Below the pieces are notes generated by a model. The model was given only the letters and a program-made list of their open reading frames with translations, was not told where the DNA came from and searched no databases. From NCBI GenBank assembly GCA_963718295.1, contig CAVQYV010000012.1, forward strand, positions 9,176 through 73,175: DNA of 64,000 bases. Reading direction: 5' to 3'. Position numbers and translations under genes: made by a program. This stretch comes from CAVQYV01 sp963718295 [NCBI: uncultured Methylomirabilota bacterium]. Its GTDB lineage: Bacteria > Methylomirabilota > Methylomirabilia > CAVQYV01. This document shows, one piece after another, positions 8,800 through 17,516 of the stretch. The first letter of the stretch is position 1. Each line of letters opens with the position of its first letter.

Positions 8800-8906
8800 T
8801 ATGGAGTTGTTTTCGTAACAACGGGGGCAGAGGGCATTCGGAACCGGCATATGACACCCATCAGGTAAACAGGAAGGCGTGTATCCGTGTATCAAAGAGG
8901 GGCACG

Positions 8907-9266
8907 ATGAATAATTCATTGAAAGGAGCACTTTTATCAGGTTTGGTATTTCCAGGCCTGGGTCAGATTATTCTCAGGCATTATGAGCGGGGTATTGCTT
9001 TGATGCTTGCGGTCTCAATTGGTCTGTTGGTAATTGCAGTGAAAGCAACACGACTCGCCTTTGCCATCCTGGAAAAGATTGAGTCGGAGGGTTACGCGAT
9101 TGATATCAGTATGATTGTCGATACGGCAACCCGGGCATTCACCGCTTCTGACCGCCTCATATACAATTTCGTTTTGTTATGGATTATTTTCTGCTGGATT
9201 ATTGGGGTTGTTGACGCTTACAGCCTGGGAAGGAAAAAGGACCTGGAAGAACAATCGACGAGTTAA
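8907..9266 (+). CDS. small membrane protein of unknown function
   Basis: 119 residues with a glycine-rich amphipathic N-terminus (LLSGLVFPGLGQIILRHYERG), resembling the start of TM2/DUF5683-like small membrane proteins. A first membrane segment lies at about 29-47 and a second at about 88-105 (NFVLLWIIFCWIIGVVDAYS). The C-terminus is charged. Base composition here is lower in GC than the hydrogenase genes. It is 107 bases after the protease gene and may or may not be co-transcribed. No enzymatic motif is seen. Confidence 0.6.
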   Translation: MNNSLKGALLSGLVFPGLGQIILRHYERGIALMLAVSIGLLVIAVKATRLAFAILEKIESEGYAIDISMIVDTATRAFTASDRLIYNFVLLWIIFCWIIGVVDAYSLGRKKDLEEQSTS

Positions 9267-9315
9267 ATTTCAAGTAGCAAGGCCAACGGTACCGTCAACC
9301 TTTTTCTGGGCAAAT

Positions 9316-9346
9316 GGGACGGGGACGGTGGGACGGGGACGTTGTT
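9316..9346. repeat. short GGGACGGGGACG direct repeats, REP-like debris
   Basis: Two near-identical units (TGGGACGGGGACGGTGGGACGGGGACG is the overall pattern, split by GT) followed by TTGTTC. G-rich units like this occur next to REP-associated tyrosine transposases in several anaerobes. No such transposase is present in the window, so this may be a leftover target or solo REP. The identification is an inference. Confidence 0.3.
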
Positions 9347-9491
9347 CAAATCTTTCAATTATCTTCAAGGGGTTCCTGTCTCCTCATCCCTCTTCATCAC
9401 AAACTCTAATATCCACATACCTGAATTGCACGGTTCTCGTTCGGGATCCCTTCGGGTTGCTCTTCCGCACCCAAACAAGTAGGGAGACAAT

Positions 9492-9735
9492 TCATTGTTG
9501 AGCATTCATCATCTCGAAGAGCCGCTCGGGGTCGTTGAGGGCTCCCAAACGGAGCGATTCGGCCCTTCCCACCGCCACCTCGTAGTCATCCGCCTCAAAG
9601 GCCCGCAGGGTTGCTACGGCGACCTCTTCCGCATATGATCACTTCGTTGCCATGCTCCAGGAGGGCATCGGCCAAGGCGAAACCGATTCCGGTAGCCCCG
9701 CCCGTGATGAGAATGGTGTTTCCTGTAGTCTTCAT
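9492..9735 (-). pseudogene. short-chain dehydrogenase (DltE-like) with a large internal deletion
   Basis: On the minus strand ATG 9735 starts [20 protein letters not shown] and runs to NEVIICGR: the NAD(P)-binding GGxxGIG end of an SDR enzyme. About 38 codons in, after CGR, the sequence jumps to another frame reading [20 protein letters not shown] and ending MMNAQQ at TGA 9492-9494, which fits an SDR C-terminus. The central part with the catalytic Ser/Tyr/Lys is gone. The junction is near 9637. It lies 25 bases from the stop of the DUF4405 gene on the same strand. Confidence 0.65.
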
Positions 9736-9759
9736 GGCTTGCTCCCGAGCCCTAGGCCG

Positions 9760-10107
9760 CTATCTTGGGACATGAAATCCGTGGGCCGCGAATAGGACGA
9801 TAATGGTCGTGACGACGACCGCAGCGATCGCTGCCTCCTTCCTGACCGTCCGGTACTCTGTGGCTTTGGACACCAGGTGCTTTGACATCGCTTTCCAGTT
9901 CAGCACCAGATGGAAGGTCGCCGCTACCAGAAAGATGAGTGCGCTGATATTATGGAGGGCCATGAGCGTATGCCGAACGGGCTCCAAGGACGCCGACTCC
10001 GTGAAGTGCAATGCAATTCCTGACGGCGGCAGCCACAGGAAGGAAAACAGCATCGAGAGCGAAGTAAGTGCCCGTCTGTTGATGGGAGTTTTGCGCAATT
10101 CGACCAT
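9760..10107 (-). CDS. DUF4405 membrane protein (cytochrome b-like)
   Basis: 115 residues from the ATG at 10107, chosen because GGAGGGTCC precedes it. Three membrane segments are seen: SMLFSFLWLPPSGIALHF, then a central helix ALHNISALIFLVAATFHLVL and a C-terminal AAIAAVVVTTIIVLFAAHG. Histidines in the helices (ALHF, ALHN, ATFH) are the likely heme ligands of this cytochrome-b-related family. DUF4405 proteins are often tied to respiratory or flavin-linked electron transfer, so it could link to the nearby periplasmic hydrogenase, but no operon connects them. Confidence 0.65.
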   Translation of the reverse strand: MVELRKTPINRRALTSLSMLFSFLWLPPSGIALHFTESASLEPVRHTLMALHNISALIFLVAATFHLVLNWKAMSKHLVSKATEYRTVRKEAAIAAVVVTTIIVLFAAHGFHVPR

Positions 10108-10265
10108 TGGACCCTCCTGAACTTCCTTTGAGGTACTCACGCCCATACGGTGAGCTTCCTTCCCCTTGACCCACAACGCCGACGAATCCTATCTAATCCT
10201 TTCTCCATTGCATGTCAATATCTCTTTGCGGCCCCTTTTTGGGCCTGACCTGGCTCAGAATCCTC

Positions 10266-10294
10266 TTGACAATGGAAGGCATGTGCCCTATAAG
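10266..10294 (+). promoter_or_regulatory. sigma-70-like promoter upstream of the LarA-family gene
   Basis: TTGACA, 17-base spacer, TATAAG. It is followed by the AOR-like remnant and then the GTG start at 10422. Confidence 0.6.
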
Positions 10295-10311
10295 TATGAT
10301 CATCCGATTAA

Positions 10312-10400
10312 CCGATCATCTGTCTGCTTACACCTGCCCTTCTCATGGGAAGCAGTTCCCATGCTGGTTTCTATAATCGTATACTGCGAATCGACGCCAC
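10312..10400 (+). pseudogene. remnant of an AOR gene 5' end upstream of the LarA-family gene
   Basis: The stretch containing CATCTGTCTGCTT, later CCCATGCTGGTTTCTATAA and TCGTATACTGCGAATCGACG repeats the ribosome-binding region and first codons of the AOR gene at 11775-11850 with few changes. It breaks off after about 15 codons. It appears to be the start of a former second AOR copy whose body was deleted, leaving its promoter region to serve the LarA-family gene. Confidence 0.6.
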
Positions 10401-10421
10401 CAAGGATGAGAGGAGACAACC

Positions 10422-11687
10422 GTGCGAACTCAAGGCAAAGGATTCTTAAAAGGTCAAGCCGTCTCCTTTGAGCTGCCAGCAGACTGGAAATTGTTGGCCA
10501 TGGCTGAGCCGCGGGAGGGCAAGCCGCCCGCCAGCCTGGAAGCCATGGTGGTGACGGCGCTGAGAAACCCTGTTGGCATGCCGCCGCTCTCCGGGATTCT
10601 GCATCGACCCAACAAGCGGGTAGCCATCCTCAGCGATGACCAAGCCCGCCCGACACCGGTGGGAGCGGTTCTTCTTCCATTGTTGGCCGAATTGAATCGT
10701 CTCGGCGTCCAGGATGAGGATCTTGATGTGGTCATCGCTCGCGGAACACATCGGATGCCTTCGGAGGCAGATCTGCAGAAGAAGCTGGGCCCGGAGGTCC
10801 TCCAGCGCCTGCGCGTCAGCATCCATGATCCCGACGCTGCCGACCTCGTTCACATAGGCACCACCAGCCGCGGCACGCCGATGTGGATCAACAAGATCGT
10901 TGCCGAGGCGGGGCTCAAGATCGGCATCGGTGTCTGCAACCCTCACTATTTCGCCGGCTACAGCGGCGGGGCTAAGATCGTCCTTCCCGGCGTGTCGGGC
11001 CGGGAGACCGTGAAAGCCAACCATGTCTGGATTCGCGATCCCAATTGCGCGGAAGGCAAGATGGAAGGCAATCCCATCTGGGAAGACGTGCTGGAGATGG
11101 CCCGCGTCGTGGGCCTGGACATGAAGATCGACCTGGTGATGAACCCAGCGATGCAAGTATACAAGGTCGCCGCTGGCGAGATGGAGAAAGCCCAGAAAGA
11201 GGCGGTGAAGGGCATCATCGAGCTCTACGGGGTGCCGGTGCCCAAGATGGCCAACGTCACCATCACCAGCAGCTACCCCCTGGAGGCCGACCTCATCCAA
11301 TCCGGCAAAGCCGTATCCTTGGCGGATTGTGTCACCGCCCCCGGCGGCACCATCATCGTCCTGTCCGGTTGCTACGATGGCGCCGGCCCGATGCTTTACG
11401 AGACCCTGAGCCAGAAGCCGGATCCAGATACCATCGTCCAGTGGATTTCCGAAGGCAAAGCCTCGCCCACCGGTGGGCCCATGGCCTGCAAATTCCGGCG
11501 GGTCCTGAAGACCAAGCACGTGCTCCTAGTCACGGATGGGCTGCCCGAGGCGAAGATCCGAGACATGGAGATGGACCATGCCCCGACTATCGGAGAGGCG
11601 CTGCACAAAGTCGGCAAGATTTATCCCGAGACCGAGGCTATCGTGCTGCCCGTAGGCGGCTCGACATTCCCCTACCTCCAGGGATGA
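10422..11687 (+). CDS. larA: LarA family nickel-pincer racemase/epimerase
   Basis: 421 residues from a GTG start preceded by GAGGAGACAACC. The LarA active-site pattern is complete: ARGTHRMP with His110, NPHYFAGYSGGAKIVLPGVS with His175 and Lys185 (the lysine that binds the nickel-pincer nucleotide), and ANH with His201. Spacing matches His108/His174/Lys184/His200 of the well-studied lactate racemase. LarA-family proteins racemise or epimerise various 2-hydroxyacids, so lactate is only one possible substrate. The larB, larC and larE cofactor genes are not in the window. Together with the AOR, dehydrogenase and FAH genes downstream it suggests catabolism of a hydroxyacid or sugar acid. Confidence 0.88.
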   Translation: MRTQGKGFLKGQAVSFELPADWKLLAMAEPREGKPPASLEAMVVTALRNPVGMPPLSGILHRPNKRVAILSDDQARPTPVGAVLLPLLAELNRLGVQDEDLDVVIARGTHRMPSEADLQKKLGPEVLQRLRVSIHDPDAADLVHIGTTSRGTPMWINKIVAEAGLKIGIGVCNPHYFAGYSGGAKIVLPGVSGRETVKANHVWIRDPNCAEGKMEGNPIWEDVLEMARVVGLDMKIDLVMNPAMQVYKVAAGEMEKAQKEAVKGIIELYGVPVPKMANVTITSSYPLEADLIQSGKAVSLADCVTAPGGTIIVLSGCYDGAGPMLYETLSQKPDPDTIVQWISEGKASPTGGPMACKFRRVLKTKHVLLVTDGLPEAKIRDMEMDHAPTIGEALHKVGKIYPETEAIVLPVGGSTFPYLQG

Positions 11688-11807
11688 GTTGCAAGCCCAA
11701 CGATGCGCGGCCCTCGATAGGGTGGCGGATCGTTCTCTATGGTGATTCTGCCCGTCCCTTTGATTCACAGATCATCTGTCTGCTTTGGTCAGGAAGGAGG
11801 AATTTCC

Positions 11808-13604
11808 ATGCTGGGTTTTTACAATCGTATACTGCGAATCGACGTCACCAACGCCTCTGCCCGAGTTGAGCCCTTGTCCGATGAAATCCTCAGTCGGACC
11901 CTCGGAGGCAAAGGATTAGGAACCTATCTCCTGCTACAAGATCTGGAGGCGGGCCTGGATCCCCTATCTCCTGCCAATGAAATGATCCTGGCCACCGGTC
12001 CTGCCACCGACACCCGCATCTGGGGAGGGTCCAGGCTGGCGGCCTTCACCAAGTCCCCCCTCACCGGCATCTACGGGGAATCCTATGTGGGTGGCGGAAT
12101 TGCCCCTCAAGTGAAGCGGACGGGATTCGATGCGGTCATCATCCAAGGGAAATCGGACTCCCCCATCTACTTGCTCGTCTCCGATCAGGGGGTGGAATTT
12201 CGGGATGCCGGCCATCTGTGGGGCCAGGAGACCTTTACGGCGGAAAAGGCAATGCTCCGAGAGGTGGGAGAGGAGAAGGCCCGTGCCCTGGTGATCGGAC
12301 CCGCGGGGGAGCGGTTGGTCTCCTTTGCCCTCATCAAATCGGATACCTGGCGCAGCTTCGGCCGAGCCGGATTTGGGGCGGTCTTGGGATCCAAGAAGAT
12401 CAAGGGAATCGCCTTCCACGGTTCCCAGAGATGCCCCATCGCCGACGAGGAGCTGCTCCTGAAGCTGAATCGTCAGATCGCCGCTGCCGGAAAGGAGAGC
12501 CCGGTTACCCAGATCTATCGGAATTTCGGCACCCCCAATCAGGTAAAGGTGACCAATGCCTTCGGATGCTTCCCCACCCGCTACTGGAGCGCAGGCCGCT
12601 CGGAAAACTGGCAGAACCTGGGGGCCGATTACATGCAGGAACACTTTGAGGTCAAAAGCAAGTCCTGCCCCAATTGCTTCCTCATGTGCACCAAGCAGAG
12701 CGTGGTCAAGGATGGACCCTACCGGGGATTGAGATTGGAAGGACCCGAGTTTGAGACCATTTACGCCCTGGGCGGCCTGAACTGCCTCAATAGCCTGGAG
12801 GAAGTGGCCTATCTCAATGACCTCTGCGACCGCCTGGGAATCGACACCATGACCGCGGGAAACGTGACTGCCTTCGCGATCGAGGCAGCCAAACGGAGAA
12901 AGCTCGACTTCCCCATCGATTATGGTCAGACGGAACAGATCGCAGAGCTTCTGCGGCTCATCGTTCAGAGGCGGGGCGTCGGGGAAGTCCTTGCCCAAGG
13001 CGTACGGGCCGCTGCGGCCGAGTTGGGGTTGGAGGATCTGGCCGTCCATGTAAAAGGGATGGAGCCGGGAGGCTTCGATCCCCGGGCCTTGAAGGGCATG
13101 GGCCTGGCCTATGCCATCAGCGATCGAGGGGCCTGCCATCTGCGGGGCACATTCTACAAGGCGGAGCTCTCCGGACAGATCGATTCCGCAACCACCGCGG
13201 GCAAGGCCAGCCTCTTCCTCGATTACGAAGGCAGGGCCATCCTCTCCGATAGCATGGTCCTGTGCCGTTTTTTCCGGGACCTGATCGGATGGAAGGAGCT
13301 CTCTGTCCTCATTCAGGCCACCACTGGCACGCGGATGGATCAGGAAGAATTGGCCTCTTTCGCCTCCCGCATCAATACCTGGACGAGGATCTTTAATGTC
13401 CGCGAGGGAATTTCCCGCAAGGATGACACCCTTCCTGATCTGTTCTTCGAGAAACCACTCCCCGATGGTCGGATCATCCGACGGGAAGAGCTTGCAATTA
13501 TGCTGGATGAGTACTATGCTCTTCATGGTTGGGATCAACAAGGACGACCATCTCCTGAGCAGATGAAGGAGATCCTGGCCCAGGCGGAAATGGTCTCCGC
13601 CTGA
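11808..13604 (+). CDS. aldehyde ferredoxin oxidoreductase family, W/Mo-bispterin
   Basis: 598 residues. The start MLGFYNRILRIDVTN follows AAGGAGGAATTTCC. The N-terminal domain (to about 210) binds the tungstopterin, with RAGFGAVLGSKKIKGIA near 185-201. The [4Fe-4S] cluster cysteines are in SCPNCFLMC (about 285-293) plus a later Cys before HLRG in DRGACHLRG. Family reaction: aldehyde to carboxylate (or the reverse) with ferredoxin. It is not beside a ferredoxin gene, unlike the second AOR at 23 kb. It is 120 bases after the LarA-family gene and 24 bases before a GntR regulator, so all three probably form one transcript. Subfamily and substrate cannot be told from sequence. Confidence 0.92.
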   Translation: MLGFYNRILRIDVTNASARVEPLSDEILSRTLGGKGLGTYLLLQDLEAGLDPLSPANEMILATGPATDTRIWGGSRLAAFTKSPLTGIYGESYVGGGIAPQVKRTGFDAVIIQGKSDSPIYLLVSDQGVEFRDAGHLWGQETFTAEKAMLREVGEEKARALVIGPAGERLVSFALIKSDTWRSFGRAGFGAVLGSKKIKGIAFHGSQRCPIADEELLLKLNRQIAAAGKESPVTQIYRNFGTPNQVKVTNAFGCFPTRYWSAGRSENWQNLGADYMQEHFEVKSKSCPNCFLMCTKQSVVKDGPYRGLRLEGPEFETIYALGGLNCLNSLEEVAYLNDLCDRLGIDTMTAGNVTAFAIEAAKRRKLDFPIDYGQTEQIAELLRLIVQRRGVGEVLAQGVRAAAAELGLEDLAVHVKGMEPGGFDPRALKGMGLAYAISDRGACHLRGTFYKAELSGQIDSATTAGKASLFLDYEGRAILSDSMVLCRFFRDLIGWKELSVLIQATTGTRMDQEELASFASRINTWTRIFNVREGISRKDDTLPDLFFEKPLPDGRIIRREELAIMLDEYYALHGWDQQGRPSPEQMKEILAQAEMVSA

Positions 13605-13628
13605 TCCTGAATCGAAGCATACTCATCC

Positions 13629-14336
13629 ATGAACCTGAAGAGAACCAGCCTGAGCGATCATGTGGTGGAAGAGATCAAGTCCCGCATCATGCGGGGGGAA
13701 TTGAGGGAGGGAGACCGCCTCCCCTCCCATGATCTCCTCTCCAAGGAGTTGGGAGTCAGCCGCACCACGCTGCGGGAGGGGCTCAAAAACCTGACCCTGA
13801 TGGGCATCCTGGAGATGAAGCCGGGCCGGGGGACCCACCTCAAGGCGCTGAGTCCCTCCTCTTTCATGGATCATCTCGCCCCTACCCTGCTGATGGATCG
13901 GGCCACCGCCATGGAACTCATGGAGGCGCGATTCTATGTGGAATTGGGGACCGTGGCCCTGGCCTGCAAACATGCCAGCCGATCCGACATCGAGGCCATG
14001 GAGCGATCCATCGAGGAGATGGAAGGATATCTGCAAACCAAGGAATACACCCGGTTCAGCGACCTGGACCTTCGCTTCCACTTCCTGGTGACTCGGGCCT
14101 CCCAAAACCGGGTGCTGGAGAGGATATTGGAGAGTATCCGCGGCCTGCTCTCCCAGCTTCTGAGCGAGGTGGTCCTCTATATTCCCGGCATGGCCGAGGA
14201 TGGCCACCAATATCACAAGCAGATCCTCAAGGCGATCCGCAACCGAGATCCCCAACTGGGGGAGAGGGCGATCCGCAGACACATCGCGAGCGTAGCTTCC
14301 GCGGTGAAGAAATATCAACGCCTGAAATCCCCCTGA
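13629..14336 (+). CDS. GntR/FadR family transcriptional regulator
   Basis: 235 residues. The N-terminal winged helix (residues 3-70) has LSDHVVEEIKSRIMRGELRE, GDRLPSHDLLSKELGVSRTT and LREGLKNLTLMGILEMKPG. The C-terminal all-helical FCD domain carries the usual metal-binding set, including Asp in DLDLRFHF and His in DGHQYHKQI and RRHIASV. FadR-type regulators sense small carboxylates, which suits control of the surrounding LarA/AOR and dehydrogenase genes. It starts 24 bases after AOR. Confidence 0.92.
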   Translation: MNLKRTSLSDHVVEEIKSRIMRGELREGDRLPSHDLLSKELGVSRTTLREGLKNLTLMGILEMKPGRGTHLKALSPSSFMDHLAPTLLMDRATAMELMEARFYVELGTVALACKHASRSDIEAMERSIEEMEGYLQTKEYTRFSDLDLRFHFLVTRASQNRVLERILESIRGLLSQLLSEVVLYIPGMAEDGHQYHKQILKAIRNRDPQLGERAIRRHIASVASAVKKYQRLKSP

Positions 14337-14523
14337 TTGTGCCTTCCTCCTGCCACCGTCCCGGATTTTGGCCTTCCCCCACTCACTCCCTTCCTTCCAC
14401 TTTTTTGCTGCCTTCCCAGCGCCCCCATTATGGACGCGCAGCATCCCATCGATACCAGCTCATGATCCGCTCCCCTGGCAACCCATTGCCGGGGACCATC
14501 GCCGCGGGGATGGGGAATAGGGA

Positions 14524-14552
14524 TTGACATCCAAGTCTTCCGAAATTACAAT
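14524..14552 (+). promoter_or_regulatory. sigma-70-like promoter of the PLP enzyme-dehydrogenase operon
   Basis: TTGACA, 17-base spacer, TACAAT. It lies in the 314-base gap between the GntR gene and the PLP enzyme. Just downstream (14586-14609) is a CCCCGCGG / CTGCGGGG hairpin in the leader. A GntR operator is likely nearby, but no clear palindrome overlaps the promoter. Confidence 0.65.
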
Positions 14553-14650
14553 AAGCGCCGATTCAGAAATCCACGGTGATCTCGATCCCCGCGGCTCCGC
14601 TGCGGGGACCTTCATTTCAAAAAAGATACGATCTTGCCTTCATAAAGAGA

Positions 14651-15751
14651 ATGCAGAAAATCGCCCTGGGAATACCCAAAGAAGAGATCGATACCCCTGC
14701 CCTCCTCATCGATCTCGCTGCCATGGAAGCCAATCTCAGGCGGATGGCTGACTTTTTCCGCCACCGAGAGGCCAGGCTGAGGCCGCACGCCAAAACCCAC
14801 AAGTGCCCCACCATTGCCAAGCGACAGCTGGATCTGGGAGCCATTGGGATCACCTGTGCCAAGCTGGGAGAGGCAGAGGTCATGGCCAAGGCGGGCGTCC
14901 GCGATATCCTGATCGCCAACCAGATCATAGGATCGGCCAAGATCTCCCGACTGGTGAACCTGGCCCAAACGGCTGATGTGATGGTGGCCGCCGACGACGC
15001 GCAAAACGTGAGGACCGTCTCCGCAGCCGCCTCCGTCCGGAGCGTGAAGATCAGGGTTCTGGTGGAGGTGAACATCGGCATGGGTCGATGCGGGGTCGAG
15101 CCGGGCCAGGCGGCCCTGGCCCTGGCTCAAGAGATCGATCGCTGCCCGGGCCTCGTCTTCGCCGGGCTCATGGGATACGAAGGCCATCTGGTCTTCCTCC
15201 CTTCCCTGAAGGAGCGGACCGAGCGCTGTCGCCAGGCAATGAGCCTCCTCCTGGAAAGCAAGGATCTCATAGAGAGGACAGGCCTTCCGGTCACAATCGT
15301 GAGTGCAGGCGGCACCGGCACCTATGCCATCACTGGAGAAATCCCTGGCGTGACCGAGGTCCAGGCTGGCTCGTATCTCTTCATGGATGGACGCTATCGA
15401 GCGATCGAGGGGCTGGAGGATTTTCCCTGCGCCCTCACCCTGCTGGCCACCGTTATCTCCCGCCCCCATCCCCAGCGGGCCATCATCGACGCGGGCATGA
15501 AGGCCATCACCCATGAATTCGGCCTCCCGGAGGTCAAGGATCGCCCCGGAGCCAAACTGGTCGCCCTGGCGGAGGAGCACGGAATCATCAGCCTGGAGGA
15601 GCCCGATCCCCATCTGAAGGTCGGAGACAAGATCGAGCTGATCGTCAGTCACGCCTGCACTACCATCAATTTACACGACCAATACTATACCATCCGGGAT
15701 GGCTTTTTGGAGGCCATCTGGCCGATCGCCGCCCGGGGGGCCTTTCAGTGA
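14651..15751 (+). CDS. D-threonine aldolase/alanine racemase-fold PLP enzyme (DSD1-like)
   Basis: 366 residues from ATG 14651, chosen because the family starts at GIPKEEIDTPALLIDLAAME. The PLP lysine is in RPHAKTHKC (about residue 50). The barrel continues with VEVNIGMGRCGVEPG and VSAGGTGTYAITG, and the C-terminal beta domain has IDAGMKAITHEFG and the metal pair His/Cys in VSHACTTINLHD. These are the features of D-threonine aldolase/D-serine dehydratase (DSD1) proteins. Likely substrates are D-3-hydroxy-amino acids. Its stop is 28 bases from the zinc dehydrogenase, in the same operon. Confidence 0.88.
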   Translation: MQKIALGIPKEEIDTPALLIDLAAMEANLRRMADFFRHREARLRPHAKTHKCPTIAKRQLDLGAIGITCAKLGEAEVMAKAGVRDILIANQIIGSAKISRLVNLAQTADVMVAADDAQNVRTVSAAASVRSVKIRVLVEVNIGMGRCGVEPGQAALALAQEIDRCPGLVFAGLMGYEGHLVFLPSLKERTERCRQAMSLLLESKDLIERTGLPVTIVSAGGTGTYAITGEIPGVTEVQAGSYLFMDGRYRAIEGLEDFPCALTLLATVISRPHPQRAIIDAGMKAITHEFGLPEVKDRPGAKLVALAEEHGIISLEEPDPHLKVGDKIELIVSHACTTINLHDQYYTIRDGFLEAIWPIAARGAFQ

Positions 15752-15779
15752 CCTGATCCAGGATAGGGAGGATTTATCC

Positions 15780-16814
15780 ATGCCTCGAAACGTAACCATG
15801 CCCATTATCGAAAAGCCTCGCCAGATCAGTTTCAGGGAGGTCACCCTTCCCGATCCTGGACCCCGGGAGGTAACCATCCAGGTGAAGGCGTGTGCCATCT
15901 GTGGAAGCGATGTCCATGTGTACAAAGGGATGCATCCGGCTGCCCCTTTACCCGCCGGTGCCGGCCATGAGCTCTCGGGGGTGGTAGCGGAGGTGGGAAA
16001 AGAGGTTACCCGGTTCAAGGTAAAAGACCGGGTCTGTATGAATCCCATGCTTTTCTGCGGGAAGTGCTATTATTGCCAGCGATCCGAGTATAACCACTGC
16101 GTCCAGGTTACCTTTTGTTACCGGGTGGGCCAGAGCGGGTTTGCCCAATACATCAATCGGGACCAGGATTGGGTTTACCATCTGCCAGATTCCCTTTCCT
16201 TCGAGGAGGGCGCGGTGGTCGAGCCCACCGCAACCGCAGTCCATGCAGCCCAGTCCTCAGGCATCCAATTGGGCAGCAAGATCGCCCTCTTCGGGGCGGG
16301 CCCCATCGGCCTGCAGACCCTGCAGGCGGCCAAGGCCCATGGCGCGACCTGGGCGGCCATGGTGGATGTAGTCGACTACCGCCTGGATCTGGCCCGGGAG
16401 TTGGGGGCAGATGTCGCGATCCATGCCGGCGAGGTCGATCCCGTCCAGCGCATCCGGGAACTCACGGAAGGCCTGGGAGCGGATGTCACCTATGAGTGCG
16501 TGGGTCTGGAGCAGACCATGCGGCAATGCCTGGCTGCCCTGAAGAAAGGCGGGACGGCCATGGCCCTGGGGGTATTTGAGAATCCCGAGGTGAAGCTGAA
16601 CCTGCAAGATATGGTGAACCGGGAGTTGCAGATCCGGGCGATCCTCGCCTATGTCTGGGACTTCCAGACCGCCCTGGATCTGGCGTTATCTGGCCGCATC
16701 CGCCTCAAGCCCCTCATCACCCATACTTTTCCTCTCTCCCAAATCCAGGAGGCATTTGAGCTCCTTTTGGATAAGCGGGAAAAGGCGGTCAAGGTCCTGG
16801 TAACTCATCCCTGA
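15780..16814 (+). CDS. zinc-dependent medium-chain alcohol/sugar dehydrogenase
   Basis: 344 residues from ATG 15780 (AGGGAGGATTTATCC precedes). Catalytic zinc: Cys in ICGSDVHVYKG, His-Glu in GAGHELSGVV, and Glu in EPTATAVHAA. Structural zinc cysteines are in CGKCYYCQRSEYNHC. NAD(P) fold: FGAGPIGLQTLQAAKAHGA. This is the threonine/sorbitol dehydrogenase branch of the MDR superfamily. With the PLP enzyme just upstream, it probably oxidises a polyol or hydroxy acid in the same pathway. Confidence 0.92.
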   Translation: MPRNVTMPIIEKPRQISFREVTLPDPGPREVTIQVKACAICGSDVHVYKGMHPAAPLPAGAGHELSGVVAEVGKEVTRFKVKDRVCMNPMLFCGKCYYCQRSEYNHCVQVTFCYRVGQSGFAQYINRDQDWVYHLPDSLSFEEGAVVEPTATAVHAAQSSGIQLGSKIALFGAGPIGLQTLQAAKAHGATWAAMVDVVDYRLDLARELGADVAIHAGEVDPVQRIRELTEGLGADVTYECVGLEQTMRQCLAALKKGGTAMALGVFENPEVKLNLQDMVNRELQIRAILAYVWDFQTALDLALSGRIRLKPLITHTFPLSQIQEAFELLLDKREKAVKVLVTHP

Positions 16815-16871
16815 ATGAATGCTGAGATGGAGTGACACCTGATTACAGCACCGCGGAAAGGAGACACCACA

Positions 16872-17375
16872 CTGAATCGAGTTCCCATCAGCCGAGCCGG
16901 CTACGAGAGACTGCGCAAGGAATTGGACCGCCTGGTCAAAGCTGAAAGGCCCAGGGCGATCAAGGCGATCGAGGAGGCCCGCGGACATGGAGACCTGACC
17001 GACAACGCCGAGTATCAGACAGCCCGCGAGCACCAGGGGATGTTAGAGGCGAAAATCAAGGAGCTCCAGAACATGTTGGCCAACTGCCAACTGGTTGATT
17101 TGCCCCGGCAGCCGCCGGAAAAGGTGACCTTCGGGACCAGGGTAGCAGTGGCGGACTTGGACACAGGAGAGACGAGCACTTATGAGCTGGTTGGCCCTTA
17201 TGAGTCGGATACCCAGAAGGGTTGGGTATCGGTGACTTCCCCATTAGGGAGGGCCCTGATCGGCAAGGGGGAAGGGGACCGGGTGACCATCGAAACTCCG
17301 GGAGGAATCCGGCAGATGCAGATCGTCGAGATCGGCCTCCGGAATCCTGAGATGAGCGCCGAGATGGAACGCTGA
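16872..17375 (+). CDS. greA: GreA/GreB family transcript-cleavage factor, probably CTG start
   Basis: 167 residues. N-terminal coiled coil (about 5-75) with the family signature HGDLTDNAEYQTAREHQGML; the two acidic residues at the coiled-coil tip (D and E in DLTDNAE) are those that stimulate RNA cleavage by RNA polymerase. The C-terminal FKBP-like domain runs from FGTRVAVADLD. The conserved start NRVPISRAGYERL is reached only by using CTG at 16872, which has GGAAAGGAG eight bases upstream; no ATG/GTG/TTG fits. It is within a catabolic operon, 57 bases after the zinc dehydrogenase, an unusual place for a general transcription factor. Confidence 0.85.
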   Translation: MNRVPISRAGYERLRKELDRLVKAERPRAIKAIEEARGHGDLTDNAEYQTAREHQGMLEAKIKELQNMLANCQLVDLPRQPPEKVTFGTRVAVADLDTGETSTYELVGPYESDTQKGWVSVTSPLGRALIGKGEGDRVTIETPGGIRQMQIVEIGLRNPEMSAEMER

Positions 17376-17516
17376 GCCAAGATCGGGCCTGAGGAGGAAG
17401 GCGATGATCCAGAGGTAGAGCCAAGGCAAGAGCATCTAATCGGGAATAAGGAGGAGATCTTGGAGAATTCAGAAGTGCAAAGATGGTTGCCCGCGACCCA
17501 GCCGGGGGCACCTGTC

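Noticed and set aside
11964-13541. Long minus-strand open frame over the first AOR gene
   Set aside because: Shadow of a GC-rich real gene; the plus-strand product is a full AOR.
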